In this document: positions 49,646 through 59,706 of the stretch, piece after piece | How the letters are laid out: each line of letters begins with the position of its first letter | Numbering within the stretch: position 1 is the stretch's first letter | The notes under the pieces: generated by a model | Told to the model about the DNA's origin: nothing | Databases searched by the model: none | Seen by the model: the letters and a program-made list of their open reading frames with translations, nothing else | Program-made: the position numbers and the translations under genes | Assembly (NCBI RefSeq): GCF_010111755.1 | Contig: NC_088959.1 | Coordinates: 620,001 to 684,000, forward strand | Direction of reading: 5' to 3' | DNA: 64,000 nucleotides | From: Nakaseomyces glabratus | Lineage: Eukaryota; Ascomycota; Saccharomycetes; Saccharomycetales; Saccharomycetaceae

Positions 49646-50884
49646 TTAATCTTGTGATAGATTAGTTATAGCTTGTATTTGTGAATTAACCAATTGAGCG
49701 AGTTTGCTAGAATTGTAAGTTCCTATTAGGGTAGTCAATTGAGTCGTTGATATTTTTTTGTCTTTAATGTCCACAGATTCTAATATCTCGAGGAGATCTT
49801 TTTTATATCTTGCAATGAGTGTCTTATCACATTTATAAGTACCCAGTTTACGAATTTGTTGTATCAGATTATTCAAAACCTCAAATATCTTCATTTTTAT
49901 CTTCGAATCTAAACCCATCGAATACATGTTTCCTGTATTAATGATCTCCTGGATATTAACATGATCTGATATTGTATGTGGATAGAGAATACCATCAATT
50001 TCAATCTTGCCCGCATTTGGCTCAATTGATGCTTGCTTATCCTCTTTCATAAGTTCCACTAACTCTTTCAGTTTTTGCTCGATTGACTCCTTCGTATGTG
50101 CTATTAGTGAATTCTGGAACTTTTCTGATCTTACAAATGTTTTAACTAATTCATTTGTTGACGAGGATACAATATAATCGAGATCCTGCTCTTCCTCAAA
50201 TATATACCCGTATAGACTCTTTTCAAAAACTTCATGTATTTGCACGTTCCAAGGGAACCCCGAGTACTCCATAATTTTATTCAGTTTAACCCATTGAAAT
50301 AAAGTGAAATAAAGCTCATTCTTTGTAACAGCATCAACAATATAACGTTGTAGTTGATTACATTTTGTTGCTAAAACTCGTTCATATGTTTTATTCGATA
50401 TAATATTATCCAGTTGCTTATGAATTTTTGCGAAATGCTCCATTAAATTATCAATCAGATTGTTTACCCCTGGTTCAGAAGTTGTAGTGGGCATCTTTGA
50501 TATGAAATTGTATACAGCCATTGCCCATTCTGTTAATTCAACCAAGATCATTGAGGAACTAGTTTCATCATCCTCAATGCTTCCCTGTTTAAGAGGAGAT
50601 TTAGTATGACTTTGAACCACCAAGTCCGGCAGTTTTCTCAATTGATATAGATCATCATTATAACATAGTTCTCCAAACTCTTTATCCACTTCTTTTAAAG
50701 TATATGTTAAAGTAGACACTTCATCTGTGACTTCCAAGATATCCCAGTATTTCTGGGCCATTTTATGGTTAAACTTATCATTGATAGTAGATAATTCGTG
50801 TGCCAGCTCAACAACATGGTTCTTTATTTCAGGAATTCGCTGCTGGGTAAATAATTGATGCACTTCATGTTGTTCTTGTGCCAT
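49646..50884 (-). CDS. COG1: Conserved oligomeric Golgi complex subunit 1, Cog1-like
   Basis: A 412-residue helical protein, with the N-terminus MAQEQHEVHQLFTQQRIPEIKNHV followed by a long helix typical of tethering-complex subunits (HELSTINDKFNHKMAQKYWDILEVTDEVSTL). S. cerevisiae Cog1 (YGL223C) is 417 residues. I recognise no catalytic motif. The call rests on length, the N-terminal tether-like pattern, and synteny next to EDC1 (YGL222C). Cog1 is part of the lobe A of the COG tether for retrograde Golgi traffic. Confidence 0.8.
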   Translation of the reverse strand: MAQEQHEVHQLFTQQRIPEIKNHVVELAHELSTINDKFNHKMAQKYWDILEVTDEVSTLTYTLKEVDKEFGELCYNDDLYQLRKLPDLVVQSHTKSPLKQGSIEDDETSSSMILVELTEWAMAVYNFISKMPTTTSEPGVNNLIDNLMEHFAKIHKQLDNIISNKTYERVLATKCNQLQRYIVDAVTKNELYFTLFQWVKLNKIMEYSGFPWNVQIHEVFEKSLYGYIFEEEQDLDYIVSSSTNELVKTFVRSEKFQNSLIAHTKESIEQKLKELVELMKEDKQASIEPNAGKIEIDGILYPHTISDHVNIQEIINTGNMYSMGLDSKIKMKIFEVLNNLIQQIRKLGTYKCDKTLIARYKKDLLEILESVDIKDKKISTTQLTTLIGTYNSSKLAQLVNSQIQAITNLSQD

Positions 50885-51340
50885 TATAATTATATATACT
50901 TATCTTCCTTCAGAGGTCTAGCTCCTCTTCTGTCTAACATTAGCTGTACTAATTACTTTCTTGCTTTTTATCTTTTTTCATGAAATTTGCCCAATCTAGC
51001 AGAAGCGATGAGCTGTTGTTTCGGATCCTAAGCAACTATCAAAAAGATCAAATATATATTCTTTACCTTATACATCATATATATCAATAATATCATTATC
51101 GATTACTCGTTCATAACATTAAAATATCTTAGATACCAAAAAATCAAGCTTTTCATAAACTGATCATAATTGTGAGATATCGTTAGAATGATAAGACCAG
51201 CAATAGAACCAACAATAGAGATGAATCTGATGCAAGTAATATAAAGAGCCTTAACTGATTAAAAAAAAAAAAAACGTCAAAGTTCTTCTGAAATATGAAA
51301 AAAAAAATAAAAAACATATTCAGTGAAGAATTGATAAGCT
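50885..51340. other. Spacer COG1 promoter/EDC1 3' region
   Basis: 456 nt between two minus-strand genes. A PAC-like GCGATGAGCT stands at 51005-51014, 121 nt upstream of the COG1 ATG. An A-tract follows at about 51261-51275. Confidence 0.55.
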
Positions 51341-52402
51341 TTAGGTGAAACTTGGCTTGGGTAAATTACTCTCATTAGGTACATCTGTAGCAAATGATGC
51401 TCCTGCGAAGGTGTTGGATTTCCTGCCACTATTTCTTTTACTCTTATTTGTAGGCTTTGTATTTGTAACAGGGCCATTGGATGTGGGGTTCTTCACAACA
51501 GGAGGTGTAGATAATGCTGGATTAATATAGTTCATTGGATTTGGTGGAATAATACGAGGCAATGTTGGTGAAGCTCCAATGCTCTGGTTGATAGGGAACG
51601 CACTGTTAGGAACAGGCATAGGTGGCTGATTATAATACATTGGCTGTCCATTAAAGTTTAGCTGTTGTGGCATACCAGGAGGAGGACCGTTCGGACCTGG
51701 CGGATAGCCCGGAGGAGGTTGAGGGGGAGCCACAGGTGCAATACCAGGTCTGAAATTATCGAAGTTCATAGGTCCTGGTCCAACTGGTAACCTATTCTGC
51801 TGCTGCTGCTGCTGTTGCAATTGTTGAGGGTTATAAGGCAAGTAGTGATTGTTTGCCGGGAAGTTGGGATTTCCGAGTGGGTTCATTGGAAGATTATGAG
51901 GCAGTATCATTGGAGTAGATAATGGTGATGAAAAATTCTGACTTAGACCATGACTATTTGTTATGCCTTGAGTAGTATTGGGGGCTTTCTGTGGTGTGGC
52001 AGTAGCTGAGTTCGAGTTTGACTTAATGAGTGTCTCTACCACTGTTTTTTCTGTCTTCTCAGGATTAATCAGTAAGTTCTTTAAATTTTTAGTCAAATTA
52101 TCATAAGAATCCTTTGTTTCTTGTAGTTCCTTATCTTGCTTCTTCTTGTTCTTAGTCTTCGCCCCATTTGTTTGCTTTCCACCACGAGGACCATGCCCAA
52201 AATCAGGTCTCTGTCCATTTGGCAACTGTTGAGGCGACAATAGCTGTTCGATATCCTTCTCTGTTTTCTTGCTTGGCTTCTTATTGTTCAGAGCAGGTAT
52301 CCGCGTGGAACTATTATTCTTTGCTGCCACTATAGGTGAATTATTCCTGCTATGCGTCGGCAGTCGGCGTGAACTGTTGAAATACATTGTATCATTAGAC
52401 AT
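51341..52402 (-). CDS. EDC1: mRNA decapping activator Edc1/Edc2-like
   Basis: A 353-residue disordered protein, twice the length of S. cerevisiae Edc1 (175). The start [15 protein letters not shown] and the end [19 protein letters not shown] match Edc1/Edc2 termini (Edc1 begins [15 protein letters not shown]). [12 protein letters not shown] is also shared. The expanded middle is rich in Pro, Gln, Asn and Gly, including a Gln run (51797-51829) and [15 protein letters not shown]. Edc1 binds Dcp1-Dcp2 through a Pro-rich motif near its C-terminus and stimulates decapping. Basic patches ([10 protein letters not shown]) suggest RNA binding. Confidence 0.92.
51797..51829 (-). repeat. CAG/CAA glutamine repeat in EDC1
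   Basis: About nine Gln codons, with one Leu, mostly CAG. The tract is in frame and likely polymorphic. Confidence 0.85.
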
Positions 52403-53442
52403 AGTTTTCCAGGTTTTCTGATAGTGGTTTCTGTAGTTTACAATACTGGCGAAAATGCAACTTTAACCATGAATCAATAAGGATAAGGCCACAAAATAGT
52501 AGTCAATATATTAGTCAAACCGTCTGGCCGAGCTCTCTGGGAGAGTGTTGATTGCAAGTCTCGCCATTTGCTTTCAGAATTTACAGTGGGCCCCTCCGTC
52601 CCCAGTGTCGTCAAAGCTTTCCCACCGCACCATTGTTCTCTGACTTACCACTGTTTATCATTACACCAGTGATAGAGCCGTAAGTTCAACTCACAAGAAT
52701 ATATAACATAAATACGGGGTTATAAAGTTGTTTGGAAGGACCTTCCTCTTGGTCATGTATTCAAACAGGAAACACGAGTGAATGATAGTGAAACCATTTA
52801 GTAGTGTTCCTTTCCCAGGCGGAATATGTATAGGCTTCCAGTTTCGTTCTAGGAACGGGTAGTATCACAAAAAGGCAAGTATGGATGTTCTCTTAATGAA
52901 AAAAGATACCATAACCATTCTGCTTCTATTGTCCACCCTCAACACCTACAGACATAATATACACACGTTAATGTGATATACAAATGTGAAAGGTGTTAAA
53001 AGATGGAAACTTAATCATTCCAGTCAGTCAAAAAATATTAAACTAGATGACATTATAGTATGCATCCCAAAATAATGCCAAAGAAAGATACCCTCCTGGA
53101 CATATATACGATCTTTGCCACTATTATGGAATGTGGATCTATGGGGTTTTGACTCTTGAAGACACTGTCACAAATGGACTTTTAAAGACATTGTTCATTT
53201 GCTCTTTATATATTAAATTTCTTCAAAAGTAAGCTCATCGCTGGAAAAGTTTTCTTTCTATGTCGTATTAAAACATATAGATACAAAGCTATATAAAAAG
53301 GGCATAATGGCTCTTAATCTCTGATGCAATAAGTATGCATTGATGTGAGGCAATTCTTCGTAATCGTGAAATATATACACGCTTAATAGGGGTGATTTCG
53401 ATCGTAACACTAGATAATACCGTTGAAGTAGCACCTATGCTC
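52403..53442. other. EDC1 upstream region/NIF3 3' region
   Basis: 1.04 kb between two minus-strand genes, unusually long for this genome. A GC-richer part lies at about 52510-52700 and a PAC-type sequence (GCGATGAGCT on the minus strand) at 53232-53241. No ORF was seen. An unannotated ncRNA is possible but not shown. Confidence 0.5.
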
Positions 53443-54333
53443 TCAAACAATATTTAAAGGATCTCTGTCTGTTTCACTAACTTGGACATCCTGCAACAAG
53501 CCAGCTGTGTCGTGTCTTTTCAGCAGTTGAAGCATCGAGGTCTTCACGTAGCCACGTTCTGTATTTGAGTGGTTACAAAGGATGACCGCTTTACCCATTT
53601 CTTTGTACTTCAATACTTCGTGGTGTGATAACTCTCCGGTGACGTAAAGATCGGGGGTCTCTTTCAAGTTACGGAATACTCCCGAGCCACTACCAGCACA
53701 AACAGCAACAGTTTGTACTTCATGATGCAGGTTACCAGAAATTTCATATGGTAGAGAAGCTATTTGTACATGGGATAGACCTGTGTTCTTTTTCAGGACA
53801 TCCACAACTTCTTGTAAAGTAACTGCTTTGTCCAACTTGAAATAACGACCATAACCAGTGATAGGGTCATGTGGAGCTGTGTTTGCAGTAGACTCAATAC
53901 ATTCCTTCGTTGTAATGTTGACAGTTTTTGGAACTAAACTCTCAACTAGCCAATCATTAACACCACCATCAACTGCATCCACAGCAGTGTGTGGTGAGTA
54001 GACAGAAATGTTGTTCTGGATTAGTTTAATAGCACTTGCGTGTTGAACATTGGTTTGTGGGTTCAATCTATTCCAGCTTGGGAAGATGAAAGGGTGGTAT
54101 GCCAGTATTAAGTTACAACCTTGTTTGACAGCTTCATCTGCGACCCTCGATGTCAAATCAACGGTCAACAACATCTTCACAGCATTATTGGCATGAGATT
54201 CCTCATTGCTACTACAGTCAATTAGTAGCCCAGTGTTGTCAAAACTTTTGTCAGCGTACTTTTCCGGGAAAGCAGCACGGATAACTTCCAAGGCCTTATT
54301 CAATTGTCTTCTATGTAGTGCACCCATTCTCAT
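53443..54333 (-). CDS. NIF3: NIF3-family metal-binding protein Nif3
   Basis: A 296-residue protein from the ATG at 54333 (MRMGALHRRQLNKALEVI); a second ATG at 54327 is equally possible, and the longer frame starts only at TTG. S. cerevisiae Nif3 is 288. NIF3/DUF34 motifs are present: FDNTGLLIDCS, the metal-ligand AYHPFIFPSWNRL and YSPHTAVDAVDGGVNDWL, and near the end GELSHHEVLKYKEMGKAVILCNHSNTERG with further His/Glu ligands. The family is universal and binds two metals, but its reaction is uncertain. Confidence 0.95.
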   Translation of the reverse strand: MRMGALHRRQLNKALEVIRAAFPEKYADKSFDNTGLLIDCSSNEESHANNAVKMLLTVDLTSRVADEAVKQGCNLILAYHPFIFPSWNRLNPQTNVQHASAIKLIQNNISVYSPHTAVDAVDGGVNDWLVESLVPKTVNITTKECIESTANTAPHDPITGYGRYFKLDKAVTLQEVVDVLKKNTGLSHVQIASLPYEISGNLHHEVQTVAVCAGSGSGVFRNLKETPDLYVTGELSHHEVLKYKEMGKAVILCNHSNTERGYVKTSMLQLLKRHDTAGLLQDVQVSETDRDPLNIV

Positions 54334-54653
54334 ATGTACTGAACTGTAGTCGGATGTTCTAATGGAATAACTCAATTCATTTCTATAATTAATGCGTATT
54401 ATTATAAGTCCCCCATTAATTGCATTTTAACGGAAATCATCGCTTTCACTTTAATTTTATCACTTAGAACAGAAGAATCGAGATAATTGCAATGATGGCA
54501 AGAAATGCATATAGAGCTTACAAATCATTGCATAAGTCTTGATCAACTTATATTGTGGAATACTGACAACAGTTTAGGGATCTTATTCAGAATTATAAGT
54601 CACTCTAGAATAACCAGAAGAAAGTATACCACAAAAGCTCAAGATAAATACAA
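54334..54653. other. Divergent NIF3/FRA2 promoter
   Basis: 320 nt, AT-rich. No specific site was recognised. Confidence 0.5.
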
Positions 54654-54908
54654 ATGATTACTGAAGAACATCTGCGAGAGAAGTTGAAGACATCGATTCC
54701 TGATGTCTACCACGTTATAGTTACAGATCTATCATATGGATGTGGCCAAAGTTTTGATGTCGTGGTAGTGAGTAACACGTTTGTGGGTAAGAACAAGATC
54801 CAAAGATCAAGGCTTGTTAATGGTGCTTTAAAGGAAGAACTCGCTGATATCCATGCTTTCAGTTGTAAATGCTATTCTGAGGAAGAGTGGTCAAAGATAG
54901 TAATTTAA
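54654..54908 (+). CDS. FRA2: BolA-like iron-signalling protein Fra2/Bol2
   Basis: An 84-residue BolA protein: IPDVYHVIVTDLSYGCGQSFDVVVVSNTFVGK, then HAFSCKCYSEEEW. The conserved Cys in GCGQSF and the His in EIHAFSC position (DIHAFSCKC) are the ligands used with glutaredoxins for iron-sulphur cluster sharing. S. cerevisiae Fra2 is 120 residues because of an N-terminal extension; the core matches from its internal Met. With Grx3/4 and Fra1 it reports cytosolic iron-sulphur status to Aft1/Aft2, the regulators likely acting on FTR1 in this same window. Confidence 0.96.
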   Translation: MITEEHLREKLKTSIPDVYHVIVTDLSYGCGQSFDVVVVSNTFVGKNKIQRSRLVNGALKEELADIHAFSCKCYSEEEWSKIVI

Positions 54909-55191
54909 CTTAATTAATTTGGAGACACATATACTACATCACTTATTTATTCAAATCTCGTTTTTCAACACAGTTCATTGAAACTTTAATAACATTTAAT
55001 CTAATACAATAACCTTATTTTGAAAGTTTGAAACGATTTCTGCATAGAAAGGGTATATGTTTACATTAAATTATATATAATCTGAAAGTGTCATGAATAT
55101 TATTAGTTTTATTTGTTCATTATAGTCAATTATTATGAACATAAAAATACGACTCATATATTGGTAATTAGCAATAACGCTTAAAAATACC

Positions 55192-56808
55192 TCAATAATA
55201 TGGTGGTGGTGGCGGTGTAGCAATATGATTTAGTCCCAATAGGTAACCCATTTTTGTATGAGCCACGGAGTCAATACTCTGTGCTCTTAACCTTGTTTCT
55301 TCGTCTAATAGGTTTCCATTTTTTTGTAATAATGTATTCAAAATACGGGAATTAGTGTACGTCTTATCCATAGTAGACCTGATAAGCTTAGGAGAAGATA
55401 GTACCGATTCTCTTTCTTCTTTAACAGCCTCAGTTTCATCATTATGCTCAATAATAATCTGTGGTTCTTCAAACGGCATTGAAACTGTAATTGTACTTTG
55501 AACAGGTTCTTGTTGTTCTATTTCCTCTTTGTATGCCGGCTTATCTTTCTTATTCTTACCTATCTTTATCTTTCTTCTTCTTGGTTTAGTATGGTTTACT
55601 TGTTCATCGTGATCAGTACTTCTCATGTATAGTTTGTTTTGGATGTCGGTTATAACATCTAAGTCATATGCATTCTCTTCAAGAACCTCCATTGGCAGTA
55701 GATTGGACTCTTTATCGAAGTAAGCTTGACTACTCATTAAACTATTTCCAGACGATGATGACCTCCTCAATAGGTAATCTACAGATGGTCTCTTATTCAT
55801 TAGCAATGAAGGGGTGCCAGCTCTTTCCTTCTTATGATCAACATAGGAAGAGTAGTAATTACTTAAGGAAGGCATCCTGGAGATAAATCTATACAGATTT
55901 TGTCTTTCCAAACAGCCGGGTATCAGCGAAAGTGTACTGGAGACAGTCGAGTGTAGTGATAAAGTTTGTCTTGAAGATACCAAGGTGGACAGCCGTAGCA
56001 TGTTTGCCGGTGATAATTCTTGCAGGTCAGCATCTTCAAATATTATCTTAGGAGCACTTGGCTGATTATTCTCATCACATGTGTCCTTCTTATGCTTCGC
56101 AGAACTTCTTGAGCCATCTGAGTTCGTGAACCAACTCTGTGACATATTAAACAAGGCTGTGGGTAATGTATCCTTAAACAAGAGTTCCATCGCTCTTTTG
56201 AGTCTCTTTTCTATGGTTGTTTGTAAAATTTTGATGGAACAATCAAACTTAAAGTCAAGCACAACATCATCGAAGGAGATACCTATACCTGAATTGCGTG
56301 CTACAAAGAATACCTTAGATATGGCTTCCATCTTAATATTACTGAAAGTCATAGTTATCGGCAGGCTGAATGAATCATTTGTAATCAAAGTTGGCGTCAC
56401 AAACTCAGGCGAGTCAGCCATGCTCAACATCAACAGATTTGACTCAATCACAGTCCGTACTTGCAACATCGCTCCTTCAATAGAGATTTTACATATACCT
56501 TTCATCATTGAAGAACCCCCACCACCGCTACTTATAGAGGAAACACCTAGTCCTACATCCAGATCCAGAATCTCCAAGTTGGGTATCCTTGAGAAATCAA
56601 CTTTTTCCACTATAATGTCATTCTTCAAAATATCTAGCGACCCGCCGCTCTTCCTTTGATGACCACTGCTATCATCCTCATTGCCAGCCTCATCTGCACG
56701 CTCCACATGTCTGCGACTCTTAGGATTCAGAGCACCGGTGAGCCGCTCTCTGAGCCGCTCATTAAAATCGGCACTCTCAAAAACGCTCCGATCAAACCGA
56801 AACGACAT
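55192..56808 (-). CDS. MDM34: ERMES complex subunit Mdm34
   Basis: A 538-residue protein (S. cerevisiae Mdm34 is 459). The N-terminal SMP lipid-transfer domain (about 1-225) begins MSFRFDRSVFESADFNERLRERLT and contains FSRIPNLEILDLDVG and ISIEGAMLQVRTVIESN. The C-terminal half is disordered, Ser-rich and basic (KPRRRKIKIGKNKKDKPAYKEE), ending in a Pro-Tyr tail (ATPPPPPYY). Mdm34 is the mitochondrial outer membrane part of the ER-mitochondria tether with Mdm10, Mdm12 and Mmm1. PPPY at the end is a PY motif, a WW-domain (Rsp5-type) ligand. Confidence 0.95.
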   Translation of the reverse strand: MSFRFDRSVFESADFNERLRERLTGALNPKSRRHVERADEAGNEDDSSGHQRKSGGSLDILKNDIIVEKVDFSRIPNLEILDLDVGLGVSSISSGGGGSSMMKGICKISIEGAMLQVRTVIESNLLMLSMADSPEFVTPTLITNDSFSLPITMTFSNIKMEAISKVFFVARNSGIGISFDDVVLDFKFDCSIKILQTTIEKRLKRAMELLFKDTLPTALFNMSQSWFTNSDGSRSSAKHKKDTCDENNQPSAPKIIFEDADLQELSPANMLRLSTLVSSRQTLSLHSTVSSTLSLIPGCLERQNLYRFISRMPSLSNYYSSYVDHKKERAGTPSLLMNKRPSVDYLLRRSSSSGNSLMSSQAYFDKESNLLPMEVLEENAYDLDVITDIQNKLYMRSTDHDEQVNHTKPRRRKIKIGKNKKDKPAYKEEIEQQEPVQSTITVSMPFEEPQIIIEHNDETEAVKEERESVLSSPKLIRSTMDKTYTNSRILNTLLQKNGNLLDEETRLRAQSIDSVAHTKMGYLLGLNHIATPPPPPYY

Positions 56809-57169
56809 ATATTACTCCCACACCAAATACAAAAAAAACCTCAAAAAAACAACACCCTATAGATCGCACACGACACGCTACTCAAAGATATTATAAACAG
56901 TTGATAAACAGCTTAACCGACGCACTTTGAAAGATGATAAACAACCGCCCAATAGAAACGGAAATGAGCCAAATCCGGGCAATGACCTTGCTCCTTATAT
57001 ACTAGCAATACATCATTTTATACGTATAATGTTGATCTGTTTTTGTTTTCGTAATTTAAGCGCAGCTTGCCAAAACTCTAACATAACTGCCATATATTTA
57101 CTTGTGGGGGGCATAGGCATTACATATATTCTTGCGATATATATAATCAAGATACAATATATAATGGCT
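56809..57169. other. Divergent MDM34/KIP3 promoter
   Basis: 361 nt. The KIP3 frame is open through most of it (from 56927), but only with a TTG start or in-frame ATGs at 57029 and 57164. It encodes hydrophobic, AT-driven peptide and is probably noncoding. Confidence 0.55.
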
Positions 57170-59287
57170 ATGGAGGTACCTGAGACGCGGCAGTCTTCAA
57201 TATATGTATGTGTGCGGGTTCGGCCTTTTTCCGAGTCCGAGTCGCTGCGGTTGGCGCCCGAGGTTGGCGATGAGTTTGATTCTATGCTGGATGATTCGAT
57301 GATGGGTGGAGAAGTGTCTATGGTAGTTGGGCGCGGGGATTTTGTTGGCGAGGTTTCTTTTACTGAGGACAATGGGAGAAAACACAACAGGCGTCAATCG
57401 TTGGCTCCGCGTCGAATTCACAAGATTGTTGATTGTGTGGATGACAAGATGATAATATTTGATCCCAACCACCGGAATCCACTGTACAAAGTCAAGGAGA
57501 GTGTACTCAACTCCATGTATGGAGGAGCGAATATGCGTGGGTCCATTGATGGCGATATGCTTATGGGATCAGATGCTACAGCTTCGAGAAGGTTCAAGAG
57601 AGCAAACGGAAACTCTGCAGGTTCAGAGATTAAGTTTGTGTTTGACAAGCTTTTTGACACTGATGCTACTCAACGCGAAGTGTATCAGAGCACCACTAGC
57701 TCACTATTGGACTCAGTATTAGATGGCTTCAATGGAACAGTTTTTGCATACGGCGCTACAGGATGTGGTAAAACTTATACAGTGAGCGGTACTCCAGAGA
57801 ACCCCGGGATTGTGTTTCAAGCAATGGAGGAACTATTTCAAAAAATGGAAGACTTGAAGGATACAAAGTCTTTCCAGATATCGCTATCCTTTCTGGAAAT
57901 TTACAATGAAAGAATCAGAGACTTGCTAAAACCTGAGACGCCATCGCAGAAACTTATCATAAGGGAAGATACTGATAATAAAATCACTGTTGCTAATTTG
58001 TCTCAACATTTTCCAACCACAGTACAAGAAGTGATGGATTTGGTTATTAGAGGAAACTTCAATAGAACTACATCGCCGACCGAGGCCAATGAAGTCTCGT
58101 CAAGATCGCATGCGGTGCTACAAATACACATAGTGCAGAAAAACAGGACACCGGATATCAAGGAAGAACACACATTTGGCACTCTCTCGATAATCGATTT
58201 AGCAGGGAGCGAAAGAGCTGCGGCAACTAAAAATAGAGGTGCCAGATTACATGAGGGTGCTAATATTAACCGGTCGCTATTAGCGCTGGGAAACTGTATC
58301 AATGCTCTGTGCATAAACGGAAACGACGAGCGGCCTCGCTGCCACGTCCCATATCGTGACTCAAAGCTTACTAGGCTTCTCAAGTTCTCATTGGGTGGGA
58401 ACTGTAAAACCGTTATGATAGTCTGTATTTCACCAAGTAGTTCTCACTATGATGAAACTTTGAATACACTAAAGTATGCTAACCGAGCTAAAGAAATAAA
58501 GACAAAAATCATAAGGAATCAACAATCATTGAATAGACATGTCGGGTCCTATCTGAAGATGATCACAGAACAGAAGAAAGAGATAGAAGAACTACGCAGT
58601 AGAGAAAACAAAATGATCCAGTTTCAGTTGGACAAATACAAGTTATCCCGACAACAAATTGCCGTTGCAATTACGGATTGTGTGAACAATGTCCGCTTTC
58701 AGTATACCCAAGTACCAAAATTTCAAAGGATCAAATTAATCAAATCCTTAATCCTTTGTAAGAGACGGTTTTTACAACTGGTGCTGCTTGAGATGAAGAA
58801 GTCTCCAATACAACGGGAGGACAGTTCCGGAGCAATGGCATCTCTTGAGGAACAAATTAAAAGAAAGATCAAACAACTAGAGAACAAATTCGACTCGCCG
58901 GATGAGTTAGACACTGTGATCACAAACGCAAGGACCGTTGACCTCTTAAAATTGCGGGAGATGGAAAACTGGGATGACAAAATCGACACTCTGACGCTTG
59001 AGTTAGAGCTGGATTACGTCTCTGAACAGTTGCGTAACGATATTTTAATCACCGCTTCCCAAATGACGGAAAAGTTATTCGATGAAGACAGCCCGTTGCA
59101 TAAGGTAGAGCTAGATGTAGAAGGCCTCATCAGCATAGACCGTGAGTTCGATGAGTTCGGCAAACAATTCCAAACAGAGCAAGGTAAAAAACGGATAGCT
59201 AGCAATGACGACCCCAGAGAAATGGATGTAGATAGAAAATCCTTACTAAAACATAGGCTAAGAGAAAGTGATTTAGATATTAAGTAG
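57170..59287 (+). CDS. KIP3: Kinesin-8 motor Kip3
   Basis: A 705-residue protein (S. cerevisiae Kip3 is 805). I chose the ATG at 57170 because MEVPETRQSSI aligns with the S. cerevisiae start; 57164 (two codons earlier) is possible. The motor domain (about 1-460) has Walker A GATGCGKT with Lys201, switch I NEVSSRSHA and switch II DLAGSERAA. A short neck coil and helical tail follow. Kip3 walks to microtubule plus ends and depolymerises them, controlling spindle length and position. The C-terminal tail is about 100 residues shorter than in S. cerevisiae. Confidence 0.97.
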   Translation: MEVPETRQSSIYVCVRVRPFSESESLRLAPEVGDEFDSMLDDSMMGGEVSMVVGRGDFVGEVSFTEDNGRKHNRRQSLAPRRIHKIVDCVDDKMIIFDPNHRNPLYKVKESVLNSMYGGANMRGSIDGDMLMGSDATASRRFKRANGNSAGSEIKFVFDKLFDTDATQREVYQSTTSSLLDSVLDGFNGTVFAYGATGCGKTYTVSGTPENPGIVFQAMEELFQKMEDLKDTKSFQISLSFLEIYNERIRDLLKPETPSQKLIIREDTDNKITVANLSQHFPTTVQEVMDLVIRGNFNRTTSPTEANEVSSRSHAVLQIHIVQKNRTPDIKEEHTFGTLSIIDLAGSERAAATKNRGARLHEGANINRSLLALGNCINALCINGNDERPRCHVPYRDSKLTRLLKFSLGGNCKTVMIVCISPSSSHYDETLNTLKYANRAKEIKTKIIRNQQSLNRHVGSYLKMITEQKKEIEELRSRENKMIQFQLDKYKLSRQQIAVAITDCVNNVRFQYTQVPKFQRIKLIKSLILCKRRFLQLVLLEMKKSPIQREDSSGAMASLEEQIKRKIKQLENKFDSPDELDTVITNARTVDLLKLREMENWDDKIDTLTLELELDYVSEQLRNDILITASQMTEKLFDEDSPLHKVELDVEGLISIDREFDEFGKQFQTEQGKKRIASNDDPREMDVDRKSLLKHRLRESDLDIK

Positions 59288-59374
59288 TATGTGGTGTGAG
59301 GAGGGTTCGCTCAGTTTCCCTTACCTCCTTTAACCACCCACTTTTTTTATTTTCTCCCGCAAATTTGTTGCCTC

Positions 59375-59400
59375 TTTTTTTTTTTTTTTTTTTTTTTTTT
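59375..59400 (+). repeat. Poly(T) tract, 26 nt
   Basis: 26 consecutive T, shortly downstream of KIP3. Such tracts exclude nucleosomes in yeast and vary in length. Confidence 0.95.
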
Positions 59401-59698
59401 ATTTTTTATTTTATTTTGTTCTTTGTTTAGTGTATGGAACAGCTACGTTGTTTCTTTTTACCTTTGCTTTAAACCTCCCCATACTAAAATGTTCTCGACT
59501 CCTTACTATCCCTCTTAACCATGCCTCCATCTTTCTTTTTGAGTATTGCAAGTGCAGTAACTCTCGCAATATCTGCTGTTTCTTGAACAACTAGGTAGAA
59601 AAAGAAACAAAGACCCAGCCTTTTACAATTTTCATACGATATCAGTGTTGTCCTTATCCATCATCGTTCCCACCCACCCCCTCTCTATCAGCAAAGCA

Positions 59699-59706
59699 TC
59701 CACGGA
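59699..59706 (+). promoter_or_regulatory. TCCACGGA, drug-response-element type octamer
   Basis: An exact match to the PDRE octamer bound by Pdr1/Pdr3. It lies about 1.26 kb before the CLG1 ATG, so the target is doubtful and chance is possible. Confidence 0.3.

Noticed and set aside
56927..57169. N-terminal extension of Kip3 with membrane-like segments
   Set aside because: The frame starts with TTG, and the family start MxVPETRQSSI is at 57170. The hydrophobic residues follow from AT-rich promoter DNA.
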